A DNA stretch of 64,000 nt from Scilla litardierei. Taxonomy: Eukaryota > Streptophyta > Magnoliopsida > Asparagales > Asparagaceae. Under the pieces are notes generated by a model. It did no database searches, had not been told where the DNA came from, and saw nothing but the letters and a program-made list of their open reading frames with translations. Shown here piece after piece: positions 47,301-57,405 of the stretch (positions within the stretch are counted from its first letter, which is position 1; each line of letters opens with the position of its first letter). The position numbers and the translations under genes were made by a program. The stretch lies in NCBI GenBank assembly GCA_030789695.1, contig CM061142.1:48487987-48551986 (forward strand), read 5' to 3'.

Positions 47301-47404
47301 CATACGTGCAACACGAAACATACGGTTGAAAGTCAACCCGCCGACTGAAAGAAAAATACCGGCACACACGAACTAAAGCACGACTAAAAATACCGGCCGT
47401 TACA
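44338..47404 (-). repeat. LTR C of the tandem array
   Basis: 3067 bp, the outer 5' LTR in element sense. The minisatellite at 45202-45377 has eight units and the GC-rich island is at about 46395-46570. The duplication CGCTC follows at 47405-47409. Confidence 0.93.
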
Positions 47405-47409
47405 CGCTC

Positions 47410-47496
47410 CAGGAGGCGAAAATGCTGAGAAGCCGCCGGAGAACGGAAGTAGGCCGGTGCCGGGGTTGCAATGAAATCCGTAGGGGGCTGAGCCAT
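47410..47496 (-). pseudogene. copia third ORF, 5' fragment
   Basis: An ATG at 47494-47496 opens 29 codons (MAQPPTDFIATPAPAYFR...) that run to the edge of the inserted array. The reading phase matches that of 23724-22510 once the array and one duplication are ignored, giving a 433-codon ORF before insertion. Upstream in-frame sequence to 47544 has no ATG, so 47496 is preferred. Confidence 0.7.
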
Positions 47497-48167
47497 CGGG
47501 AGTGAATGTTGAAGGAAGTCGAAGGAGGACCGAACGAGAGGCAAGGATCCTTCGATTGAAGGTGGTCACCGGCGAAGACAGGGTCGGATCCGTCGAAAGT
47601 GAAGATCGGGCGGCCGAGGAGAGCGCCGGAGGTTTGATTGAAGGGAACATGCGGAGGATCGGGCACAGGCGAGTGGATGGAAGGAGGCGCCGGCGGATTG
47701 AGAGGGTGGAGGCCGGCGATTTGAGGGGAGGATGATGAAGAATTGGGAGAGACCGGCAGATTTCTTTGGGGAAAAATGAAGGGATGTGTTGGGAAGAGAA
47801 AGTAGTCAGAGATATTTTTGTGAGATTTAGACTCCCTAGGAAAGAATTAAATAAGGTGAAAGATAGTTACGGGAAGTTGTTGGAACTGACAAATTCCAAT
47901 CGGTAGAGAACGAATCCCACCAAAATTCGAAAACGAATGGATGGATTCAGTTTCTGAAACTAAAAATGGAGGGAACGGATAACGAGAATAAGCGGGAAGA
48001 AGAAGTAGTTACCGAAAAATTAAAAAATAATAAAAATTTCGAAAATTGGCGACCAATATTGGTGAATTGGTCGACCAATATTGGTGAATTGGTCGACCAA
48101 TTTTAAAAATAGCCAAAAAAATTTGAAAAAATTTGAGAAAATTTCTAAAAGTAAAAATAAGAAAGTG
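47497..48167 (-). promoter_or_regulatory. spacer between copia pol and third ORF, with palindromes and TATA-like box
   Basis: Two TTGGTCGACCAA palindromes (48067-48078 and 48089-48100), the motif also found in the LTR, sit in a 22-bp direct repeat with ATTGGTGA. A TATA-like TTATTTAATT lies at 47845-47854, then a CT-rich stretch leads to the ORF start. I infer an internal promoter; the TATA match is weaker than in the Athila-like element. Confidence 0.45.
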
Positions 48168-48188
48168 TCATAAGTTCGATTCACTAAT
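48168..48188 (-). pseudogene. pol: last codons and stop of copia pol, left of the gypsy-2 insertion
   Basis: The frame entering from the copia RNase H at 57406 resumes here after the CTAAT duplication (48184-48188) and meets a TGA at 48168-48170 within a few codons. This shows where pol originally ended. Confidence 0.75.
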
Positions 48189-50416
48189 TGTCACGCCCCG
48201 CTTCCCAAAAACGGTGGAAGCGAGAGCGTTACAAAGGTCCGCATGAACTGGAGCGGTGAAGCTCGAGTTCATTACGCGTCTGTGATAACAACTTGCAGGG
48301 TTCTTGCTTGCTTTCCAGAACAATAAAAACATTATTAAATTACATGCCACAATCCAGAAGTTTGTAGAAATAAAAATACAATACAAGGCCTCAGCAGGGC
48401 CAAAGAAATACAACAGCGACATACATCAATAAAAGATACAAATAGCAAATCCAGAGGGGAACAGCAATAGTCCGAGCTCTAGTCCTCCGCGGGGAGTGAC
48501 TCAGCGTCAACGGCAAATTCCTGACTTTCCAAGTCAGGTGTCTCGAACAGATCTTCCTGGTACGCAGGCTCGGGATCTGACATACATTCCAAAAACACGA
48601 ATGTATGTCAGCAAGGGTCTGCAAGAAAAGGTTAGCCGACCCAAGGCAAGGTGTAATAATAACGAAATATGAAATTTTGCGCTAGATGTCTACAACATGG
48701 TTATAACAAATTTAAAGAAAGTAAAGAACTTTTAAGCATGGCAGTTCTACGAAATTTAAAACAACTTAGCAGTTCTAATGTATTTAAAACAAGTGGTCAG
48801 TTTTAAAGTACGACTAAATTTGTGACAATCATTTCTATTTTCATGCAATGTTTATCTAACATGCTTAGGGTTCTCGCCTTTAAGACGTGATGAGTAAGCC
48901 ATTCTTCTCCCGGGGGTATAATCGCGATTGATACTAACCCACCGTATAGGTGGTGTTCTTAAAGACATGACTCTTTCATACGCTTAGCGACCGCTCAACC
49001 CTAACCCCACCCGAAAATGTGCTGAACACGGGCCAGCCTAATCACGAATGCACGTGTTTACGAAATCGAGATGTTTGCCTTGAAGCAAACGATTTTTACG
49101 AATTCAAGTTGTTCAAAGTGTTCCGTCAATGTCCATAGTACTAAGCAATTCAAGAGTGCGTTCTAATCAGGTGTGTGTATGGCATGAAGTGAAGCGTTTC
49201 GAGATTTAATACATTCTAAAGCAAGGGAATACAACTTTTGAATAAGTAACAATTTTAAAAGATTAACAGTTCAACGTAGCACACTTGCCTGACTGGGATG
49301 ATTTTGGGTGTCCAAGCAATTTATGGAAAATACGCGACGTATATGCGTTATTAAACAAACAACAATAAGCTAGTCAAACGCTGTTAATTAAACTAACACC
49401 CTATAATACTAACAATACTAACAACCTAGGCTAACTTACTAGTTTAATAAACCCAACCCAATAATCTAATTCCTCGAACTCATTTACTTAAAACCCTAAG
49501 GCTATATCCAAAACCCATTAACATGGCACCCAAATCCAATAGCTAAAATTTAAACCCAATAAGAGTTATTAAAGCCCAAACCCAATAAGCCAATATCTTT
49601 CCTCTTCTTATCTATTTCCTTTACTGTTTTCCTTTATTTCTTTTCTTTTAACCTCTCAGCTTCTTACCCTCTCTTCTAATACTCCTTGCAGGTGAGCTCA
49701 CGGCAAAAAGGGAGGGGCAGCAAGAGTGGCAGCTGGGGCAAGGGAGGCGACGGCTAGGCCAATAGGGGCAGCGACGGCCTGTTGCGAGTGGGGGCGGCCT
49801 GGGGACACGCCGGCCTGGGGGAGACGGCGCCTGCGCGTGCGGCGGTGGCTAGGGCAGGGGGCGAAAGGGGACGGCGGCGACCCGGCTAGAGGCGGGCGGC
49901 TGCAAGGTAGATGTGGCGGTGAACTGAGGTTGGGGGCACACGACAAGAGGAGAGGGGGAGAGAGAGTTGTATAGATCTGAAGTAGATTTCAGATCTCCAT
50001 TTCTTCTCCTCTATTTCTGTTTTCTGAAATGATTTGGGTTTTGATCTGATTTTGGTGTGGATTTCTGGTTGTGGATTGTTTTGATTTGGAATTGCTGATT
50101 TGGGTTGATTTTGGTTGAATTGATGTTGAATTTGGTTGAATTTGCTCAGTAGGGGAAGAGGGTTGCTGATGTTCTTTGATGTTGTCAATGCCATGGTTAT
50201 AATGCCAACAGACAAATTGAAGAGGGGAAGCTGGTTGTGGGGGAAGGGAATTGATGATGTTAGTTGGATCTCACCGACTCATTCGGTGGGATTTAATTGG
50301 ATAGGTAAGTTAATCAAATAATTAGGGTTAAGATTTAATTAATCACGCCATGGTAAAAAAATTAAAAAAAACCCGAGACGCGCTCGTGTCGACGCGTAGA
50401 AATACTGGTCGTTACA
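48189..50416 (-). repeat. 3' LTR of gypsy-2
   Basis: 2228 bp. Minus-strand start is TGTAACGACCAG and end is GCGGGGCGTGACA. A GC-rich island lies at about 49705-49930 within AT-rich surroundings. It is nearly identical by eye to 55170-57400. Confidence 0.95.
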
Positions 50417-50428
50417 CTCTACCCACCA
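50417..50428 (-). other. polypurine tract of gypsy-2
   Basis: The minus strand reads TGGTGGGTAGAG next to the LTR start, preceded by CCGAGGACGGAATTTTCTGA, a form common in plant chromoviruses. Confidence 0.85.
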
Positions 50429-50456
50429 TCAGAAAATTCCGTCCTCGGAATTCTTA

Positions 50457-51362
50457 TCAACTAAGAGTAGAGAACAAATATGGATAACGTTCTCGCATCT
50501 CATCTTCCCGCTCCCAGGTGGACTCTCCAGGCGAGTCACGACGCCACATCACCTTGACTAGACTAACTGTCATGTTCCTGAGGATTCTCTGGCGTCGATC
50601 AAGAATCTCCACCGGTTGTTGCTCATACGTCAGATCTGGCCGAACCGTAATCTCATAGTAGTCTACAGTGTGAGAAGGGTCGCTGATATAACGACGGAGC
50701 TGAGACACATGGAAGACGTCATGAACTCCCTCTAAGGATGGCGACAGTGCTAAGCGATAATCTACCTCTCCAACTCGCTCTAGCACATCGAAGGGTCCAA
50801 TGTATCTCGGACTAAGCTTACCTCGCTTCCCGAAGCGGATCACTCCTCGATTCGGGGAGATCTTCAGGAATACATGATCTCCTGGCTGAAACTCTAGAGG
50901 ACGCCGTTTAGCATCCGCCCAATGCTTATAACGGTCCTGAGCGATCCGAAGCTTGTCTCTGATATCTCGCACAACATCAACTGCTTCGACTATCATCTCT
51001 GGCCACAAAAGCTCTCTATCACCAATGTCATCCCAACTCAGTGGCGATCGACATTTCCTCCCGTAGAGAGCAGCAAATGGTGCCATGCCAATGCTCGCCT
51101 GATAGCTGTTGTTGTAGGAGAACTCCACCAGATGTAGATGATCCTCCCACGAGCCTTTGAGATCCAACATGCAGGCTCTCAACATATCCTCCAATATCTG
51201 AATAGTGCGTTCCGACTGTCCATCAGTCTGCGGGTGATACGTAGTACTGAATTTCAAACTGGTACCCAGGTTGGTCTGCAGACGATTCCAGAACTGAGAG
51301 GTGAATCTTGTATCTCGGTCAGATACAATGCTCACGGGAACTCCATGCAGTCGTACGATCTC
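50457..51362 (-). pseudogene. pol: gypsy-2 integrase, C-terminal exon with chromodomain-like tail
   Basis: This exon holds the second half of the integrase, which inserts element DNA into the host genome. It contains the catalytic Asp region ([14 protein letters not shown]) and the Glu region ([14 protein letters not shown]) of the DDE core, then GYKHWAD-like and [20 protein letters not shown] sequence, and [13 protein letters not shown]. It ends with a chromodomain-like tail ([18 protein letters not shown], then [17 protein letters not shown]) and a stop at 50457-50459. The first nine codons upstream of the GTG at 51335 belong to it and join the upstream exon across the intron at 51363-51430. 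The exon itself has no stop; it is called a pseudogene because the polyprotein is broken elsewhere. Confidence 0.88.
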
Positions 51363-51430
51363 CTACACGACATGTTACACATCACAACCTATACTAGAAA
51401 GAATCATAAAGGTATGAGTTAGATCACTAC
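51363..51430 (-). other. apparent second intron inside gypsy-2 integrase
   Basis: The minus strand has GAG then GTAGTGATC... and ...GTCGTGTAG then GAGATC. Removal of 68 bp joins KYME to [11 protein letters not shown] in phase 0, which restores the conserved integrase core. Unspliced, the frame ends at TAA-like and TAG-like stops within the segment. It is short for a plant intron, so an unrelated small insertion remains possible. Confidence 0.55.
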
Positions 51431-52123
51431 CTCCATATACTTCCTCGCCAGTATCTCCATGGATTGGCCTACTCGAAATGGTATGAAGTGTGCAAACTTG
51501 GTCAATCGATCAACGATGACCCAGATTACATCATTCTTCCTGGTGCTCCGAGGTAAGCCAGTCACGAAGTCCATCGTGATGTGCTGCCACTTCCACTCCG
51601 GGATTGGCAAAGGTTGTAGCAGTCCAGCAGTGCGATGATGCTCTGCCTTCACTTGCTGGCACACAATACATTTGGCAACGCTCCGTGCCACGCTCCTCTT
51701 CATTCCGTGCCACCAGAAATTCTGACGAAGATCCTTGTACATCTTCGTACCTCCAGGATGAATAGAATAAGGCGAACTGTGAGCCTCATTCATCAACTCC
51801 TCTCTGACATCTCCTGCAGGCACGCAGATCCTACTACCATATCTCAAAGATCCATCCGCGTGAATCAGAAAATTTGTCCGAAGTCCTGCTTCGACTTGCT
51901 CTCTGATTTTCTTCAACTTAGCATCTCCACCTTGAGCAGTCTTGATTCGATCCACAATCGTCGATTGAATCTGCATGTTCATCAATGACGATGTGACTCC
52001 TGGTAGTACAGCTTCAACATCCATCCTTCGTAGATCATGCTGAAATCTCCACTGAGCTGTGAGAATAATCACTTCGGGCAGTCGACTCAAGGCATCAGGT
52101 ACAACATTCACCTTCCCTGGATG
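51431..52123 (-). pseudogene. pol: gypsy-2 RNase H end and integrase N-terminal part
   Basis: Starting after the TAG at 52124, the frame holds the end of RNase H (VVPDALSRL), a linker, then the integrase zinc-binding H-H-C-C region (HSSPYSIHPGGTKMY, then CIVCQQVK). The first catalytic Asp follows (TMDFVTGLP, then VIVDRLTKFAHFIP), and the exon ends at the 51363-51430 intron. It is in the same frame as the RT segment upstream. Confidence 0.88.
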
Positions 52124-53856
52124 CTACTGAAGGTCGATGTCGTAGTCTGCCATCAATTCCAACCATCTGCGCTGTCTCATATTCAGCTCCTTCTGAGTGA
52201 ATATATATTTCAAACTTTTGTGATCAGTGAAAATTTTCACTTTTTCACTCAGTAATAAATGCCTCCAAATCTTCAAAGCAAAGATGACGGCAGCCAACTC
52301 CAAGTCGTGAGTCGGATAATTCTTCTCGTGGATCTTCAACTGTCGAGAAGCATAAGCGACTACATGATTATGCTGATGCAAAACACATCCAAGGCCCTTG
52401 CCTGATGCGTCGCAGAAAATCTCGAAGCCTCCGCTTCTATCCGGAATAGCTAAAACTGGTGCAGAGGTCAGTCTCTCCCTCAAGGTAGAAAGAGCTTGCT
52501 CACAAGAGTCTGACCAACTGAACTTAACATCCTTCCTTGTCAATCTCGTCATCGGCTCAGCTATCCTTGAGAAGTCCTTGATGAATCTGCGATAATACCC
52601 CGCCAATCCAAGGAAACTTCTAATATCAGATGCTGATCGAGGTGTGGGCCATTCACTGACTACCTTGACCTTCTCCGGATCCACTGATATACCAGCTCCT
52701 GATACCACATGCCCAAGGAATGCAATTCTGTCCAACCAGAATTCGCATTTGCTGAACTTGGCATACAGTCTATGATAACGGAGCGTCTCCAATACCATCT
52801 TTAAGTGCTCTGCATGCTCCTCCTCGCTCCTCGAGTACACCAAGATATCATCTATGAAGATCACCACGAACTTGTCCAGGAAATCATAGAAGATAAGATT
52901 CATGAGATTCATGAACACTGCAGGGGCGTTGGTTACACCGAAAGGCATAACCACAAATTCGTAATGCCCGTACTTGGTCCGAAAGGCTGTCTTGGACACA
53001 TCTTCCTTCTTGACTTTCACCTGATGGTATCCGCTCCGTAGATCCAACTTCGAGAATACTCTCGATCCACCAAGCTGGTCAAAGATGTCGTCAATACAGG
53101 GCAATGGGTACTTATTCTTCACTGTGACCTTGTTCAGCTCCCGATAGTCAATGCACATTCTCCTCGACCCGTCCTTCTTCTTCACCAACAAAACAGGTGC
53201 TCCCCAGGGAGAAACACTAGGATGAATGAAACCCTTCTCCAATAATTCATCCAACTGTTTCCTCAGCTCTTCTAGTTCTGCAGGAGCCATACGGTAAGGC
53301 GCCTTCGAAATCGATTGAGCTCCTGGCATAAGATCAATGCCGAACTCCAACGCTCGATCAGGCGGCAGTCCAGAAATGTCTTCCGGGAAGACGTCTTCAA
53401 AATCTCGCACTACTGCAGGTTTCTTTGGCTCAGCTATCAAAGATGCAACAGTCGGTCCACTCGGCTGAGCCCGGAATCTGACTGGTCCAAACGAACGACC
53501 TCCACTAACGAACTCGAACACCGGATGATCAGGAATTTCAAATACCATCTTCTTCCTGTGACAGTCAATTGTGGCATAGAAAGCTCCTAACCAATCAATG
53601 CCGAGAACAGCATCAAAGTTGGGTAGATCATGGACAATAAAGTTAGCATATAACTCATGTCCACTAATCACCAACGGACAGGGTCTACATCCCAGAGCGA
53701 CTTTCACTACACCATTCCCAGTGGTGATGTTCCAACACTTGGGAAGAGTGAAGGTGGGAATCGAATGTTCACATACAAACTTTCGGGATATGATGCACGT
53801 GGAAGCCCCCGAATAAAATAGGGTCAGGGCTGGGTGAGAGGAAACTAAGATGACAC
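52124..53856 (-). pseudogene. pol: gypsy-2 protease, RT and RNase H, ended by one stop
   Basis: Protease starts just after the intron, with F-Y-S-G-A-S where F-D-S-G-A-S is expected, so the catalytic Asp is lost. The RT follows with [47 protein letters not shown] and [12 protein letters not shown], then RNase H with [16 protein letters not shown]. The TAG at 52124-52126 replaces a residue just before the HPGK...ALSR end of RNase H, and the same frame continues beyond it. gypsy-1 at 1-1488 is the clear homologue and keeps the catalytic Asp. Confidence 0.9.
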
Positions 53857-53938
53857 CTAAGGTATAATATAACTAAGTTAAGCATGGTGATCTAATCAAG
53901 CATGAATGTATAAAATCAAGTCTAGGTCTAGAAGTTAC
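53857..53938 (-). other. apparent intron between gag and protease (gypsy-2)
   Basis: 82 bp on the minus strand, beginning GTAACTTC after GCAG and ending ATACCTTAG. A plant-type branch sequence (CTTAACTTAG) lies about 25 bases before the end. Splicing is phase 1 inside a Gly codon, as in gypsy-1. Without splicing the gag frame stops at once (TAG, 53928-53930) and protease is in another frame. Confidence 0.72.
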
Positions 53939-55045
53939 CTGCGATCACGTCATCCGCAGCTTCTGCCTCTACAGCGGTCATGGTAAACACCTGGCGCTTC
54001 GGCTGATTGGCCTGCTGAAAGGCCCGATTCTGTGGAACCAGAGGTGGTCCACGCTGTCCAGGTGTAGGTCCCATCTGCTGAGCGGATCTGGGAGCTCCAG
54101 GGGGTGCTGGTCGAGTGCTGAGGGGGCAGTCTCTAGCAGTATGAGCGGGCGATCCACAGACTAAGCACTGATTCAACATCCTCCTGCAGTCTTTCTTCAT
54201 ATGTCCCAGCTTACCGCAGTAGTTGCAAACCATCTGAACTCGGCTGGGCCCAGGTGCAGCTGGCCTCTTAAATTGGATAGTCTGAACAGGACGAACCATA
54301 GGCCTAGGTGCACTCCTCTGCGGCTCCATCGGGCGCTTGCCCATTCCAGCTGAAGGTTCCTCGGGTAGTCTCTCCACAATCTCATGCTCACGAGCACAAT
54401 CCAGAATGTCCTGAAGTGTCGTCGGTCTCGCCGAGCTCATCGAGGCTTGGACCTTGCGATTCAGGCCCTTGCGGAACTGAAACGCACAGTCTTCAGGGTC
54501 TTCAACCATGTGAGGTGCAAAACGGCTAAGCATAGCAAACTCAGCCTCATACTCGTCCACGGTCATATCTCCTTGGACCAGGTTAGCGAAACACTGCTGA
54601 ATCTCTCTCCTGGCTGCTTTGGGAAAATATTTAGCATCGAACCTTTCCCTAAACATGCCCCAAGAGATCGGTCTGACAAGACGTTTCTCCTCCAATTGCC
54701 ACCAGCTCCTGGCGTTGTCGATCAACTGTAGTTTCGCTACATCAAGCCATCCAGCCTGAGGAATACGTGCAGCACTCAGCTTATCTTCAGTCGCTTGAAC
54801 CCATTCATCAGCTCCTAGAGGCCCTTCTCTTCCAGAGAAGCTCTTGGGCTGCAACTCCTGGAACTGTTTAACTCCTGGTTCTGCCTTGGGGGCAGTGGTT
54901 CAACTGGTGCATCCTTCTGTCCCTGCTGGATCAGTTGCTGCTGAACCTCAAGCATCTCCTTCATGACCCCAAGGATCCAGTGGATGCCATCGTCTCTAAC
55001 TCCATCGGCACCGGCTCCACGTCGAGGGTTGCGTCTTCCTGCCAT
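53939..55045 (-). pseudogene. gag: gypsy-2 Gag, frameshifted
   Basis: The ATG at 55043-55045 (MAGRRNPRRGAGADGV) begins Gag, in the same style as gypsy-1. A one-base loss in a C run near 54893 shifts the frame; the remainder is read from 54854 (FSGREGPLGADEWVQATEDK, then RSWWQLEEKR and AARREIQQCF). Two CCHC knuckles follow, C-N-Y-C-G-K-L-G-H-M-K-K-D-C and C-L-V-C-G-S-P-A-H-T-A-R-D-C. The C-terminus ends at the gag-protease intron. A longer frame opening at 55162 starts in the PBS and is not a real start. Confidence 0.88.
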
Positions 55046-55145
55046 ACTGAGACAGAAAACCTCAATCAACCTCCTATACATGGTTGTTCTAGATGCTTGG
55101 CTAATAATAACATTCTTATTGTGCTGAATTTTCGCAGATGCAAGA

Positions 55146-55161
55146 CCTGCATGGGCCACCA
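55146..55161 (-). other. primer binding site of gypsy-2 (tRNA-Ile type)
   Basis: The plus strand reads CCTGCATGGGCCACCA, 8 bases from the LTR edge at 55170. The LTR edge is fixed by the target duplication, so the gap is real. Confidence 0.68.
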
Positions 55162-55169
55162 CTAAAACC

Positions 55170-57400
55170 TGTCACGCCCCGCTTCCCAAAAACGGTGGAA
55201 GCGAGAGCGTTACAAAGGTCCGCATGAACTGGAGCGGTGAAGATCGAGTTCATTACGCGTCTGTGATAACAACTTGCAGGGTTCTTGCTTGCTTTCCAGA
55301 ACAATAAAAACATTATTAAATTACATGCCACAATCCAGAAGTTTGCAGAAATAAAAATACAAGACAAGGCCTCAGCAGGGCCAAAGAAATACAACAGCGA
55401 CATACATCAATAAAAGATACAAATAGCAAATCCAGAGGGGAACAGCAATAGTCCGAGCTCTAGTCCTCCGCGGGGAGTGACTCAGCGTCAACAGCAAATT
55501 CCTGACTTTCCAAGTCAGGTGTCTCGAACAGATCTTCCTGGTACGCAGGCTCGGGATCTGACATACATTCCAAAAACACGAATGTATGTCAGCAAGGGTC
55601 TGCAAGAAAAGGTTAGCCGACCCAAGGCAAGGTGTAATAATAACGAAATATGAAATTTTACGCAAGATGTCTACAACATGGTTATAACAAATTTAAAGAA
55701 AGTAAAGAACTTTTAAGCATGGCAGTTCTACGAAATTTAAAACAACTTAGCAGTTCTAATGTATTTAAAACAAGTGGGCAGTTTTAAAGTACGACTAAAT
55801 TTGTGACAATCATTTCTATTTTCATGCAATGTTTATCTAACATGCTTAGGGTTCTCGCCTTTAAGACGTGATAAGTAAGCCATTCTTCTCGCGGGGGTAT
55901 AATCGCGATTGATACTAACCCACCATATAGGTGGTGTTCTTAAAGACATGACTCTTTCATACGCTTAGCGACCGCTCAACCCTAACCCCACCCGAAAATG
56001 TGCTGAACACGGGCCAGCCTAATCACGAATGCACGTATTCACGAAATCGAGATGTTTGCCTTGAAGCAAACGATTTTTACGAATTCAAGTTGTTTAAATT
56101 GTTCCGTCAATGTCCATAGTACTAAGCAATTCAAGAGTGCGTAATAATCAGGTGTGTGTATGGCATGAAGTGAAGCGTTTCGAGATTTAATACATTCTAA
56201 AGCAAGGGAATACAATTTTTGAATTAAGTAACAATTTTAAAAGATTAACAGTTCAAGGTAGCACACTTGCCTGACTGGGATGATTTTGGGTGTCCAAGCA
56301 ATTTATGGAAAATACGCGACGTATCTGCGTTATTAAACAAACAACAATAAGCTAGTCGAACGCTGTTAATTAAACTAACACCCTATAATACTAACAATAC
56401 TAACAACCTAGGCTAACTTACTAGTTTAATAACCCAACCCAATAATCTAATTCCTCGAACTCATTTACTTAAAACCCTAAGGCTATATCCAAAACCCATT
56501 AACATGGCACCCAAATCCAATAGCTAAAATTTAAACCCAATAAGAGTTATTAAAGCCCAAACCCAATAAGCCAATATCTTTCCTCTTCTTATCTATTTCC
56601 TTTCAATTACTGTTTTCCTTTATTTCTTTTCTTTTAACCTCTCAGCTTCTTACCCTCTCTTCTAATACTCCTTGCAGGTGAGCTCACGGCAAAAAGGGAG
56701 GGGCAGCAAGAGTGGCGGCTGGGGCAAGGGAGGCGACGGCTAGGCCAATAGGGGCGGCGGCGGCCTGTTGCGAGCGGGGGCGGCCTGGGGACACGCTGGC
56801 CTGGGGGAGACGGCGCCTGCGCGTGCGGCGGCGGCTAGGGCAGGGGGCGAAAGGGGACGGCGGCGACCCGGCTAGAGGCGGGCGGCGGCAAGGTAGATGT
56901 GGCGGTGAACTGAGGTTGGGGGCGCACGACAAGAGGAGAGGGGGAGAGAGTTGTATAGATCTGAAGTAGATTTCAGATCTCCATTTCTTCTCCTCTATTT
57001 CTGTTTTCTGAAATGATTTGGGTTTTGATCTGATTTTGGTGTGGATTTCTGGTTGTGGATTGTTTTGATTTGGAATTGCTGATTTGGGTTGATTTTGGTT
57101 GAATTGATGTTGAATTTGGTTGTATTTGCTCAGTAGGGGAAGAGGGTTGTTGATGTTCTTTGTTGTTGTCGATGCCATGGTTATAATGCCAACAGACAAA
57201 TTGAAGAGGGGAAGCTGGTTGTGGGGGAAGGGAATTGATGCTGTTAGTTGGATCTCACCGACTCATTCGGTGGGATTTAATAGGTTAGGTAAGTTAATCA
57301 AATAATTAGGGTTAAGATTTAATTAATCACGCCATGGTAAAAAAAATTAAAAAAAACCCGAGACGCGCTCGCGTCGACGCGTAGAATACTGGTCGTTACA
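55170..57400 (-). repeat. 5' LTR of gypsy-2
   Basis: 2231 bp, the partner of 48189-50416. The GC-rich island lies at about 56690-56930. A 171-codon minus-strand frame inside it (56684-57199) is Pro/Ala/Arg-rich and not conserved in the other LTR, so it is not called a gene. Confidence 0.95.
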
Positions 57401-57405
57401 CTAAT

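Larger units (their letters stand above)
23725..47404 (-). mobile_element. tandem array of a non-coding Ty3/gypsy derivative (LTR-int-LTR-int-LTR)
   Basis: Three LTRs, A 23725-26818, B 29601-32670 and C 44338-47404, separate two copies of one internal region, 26819-29600 and 32671-44337. The second copy contains an 8.9-kb gag-only copia insertion. The outer ends alone carry the duplication CGCTC (23720-23724 and 47405-47409), so the array occupies a single insertion site. Orientation is minus, with PBS and PPT copies beside each LTR as expected. The internal region of about 2.8 kb encodes nothing recognisable. Its ends match gypsy-2, the likely source of enzymes. Confidence 0.9.
48189..57400 (-). 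mobile_element. Ty3/gypsy chromovirus (gypsy-2), complete but defective
   Basis: LTRs at 48189-50416 and 55170-57400, with TSD CTAAT at 48184-48188 and 57401-57405. Minus-strand order is LTR, tRNA-Ile type PBS, gag, protease, RT, RNase H, integrase with C-terminal chromodomain-like end, PPT, LTR. Two apparent introns occur. Defects seen are a frameshift in gag, a changed protease active-site residue and one stop in RNase H. It is inserted in the 3' end of the copia pol. The domain order and integrase tail point to the Tekay/Del group. Confidence 0.95.

Noticed and set aside
56684..57199. 171-codon Pro/Ala/Arg-rich ORF in the gypsy-2 LTR
   Set aside because: The same region of the other LTR (49698-50215) is broken into two frames, and the composition follows the GC-rich island.
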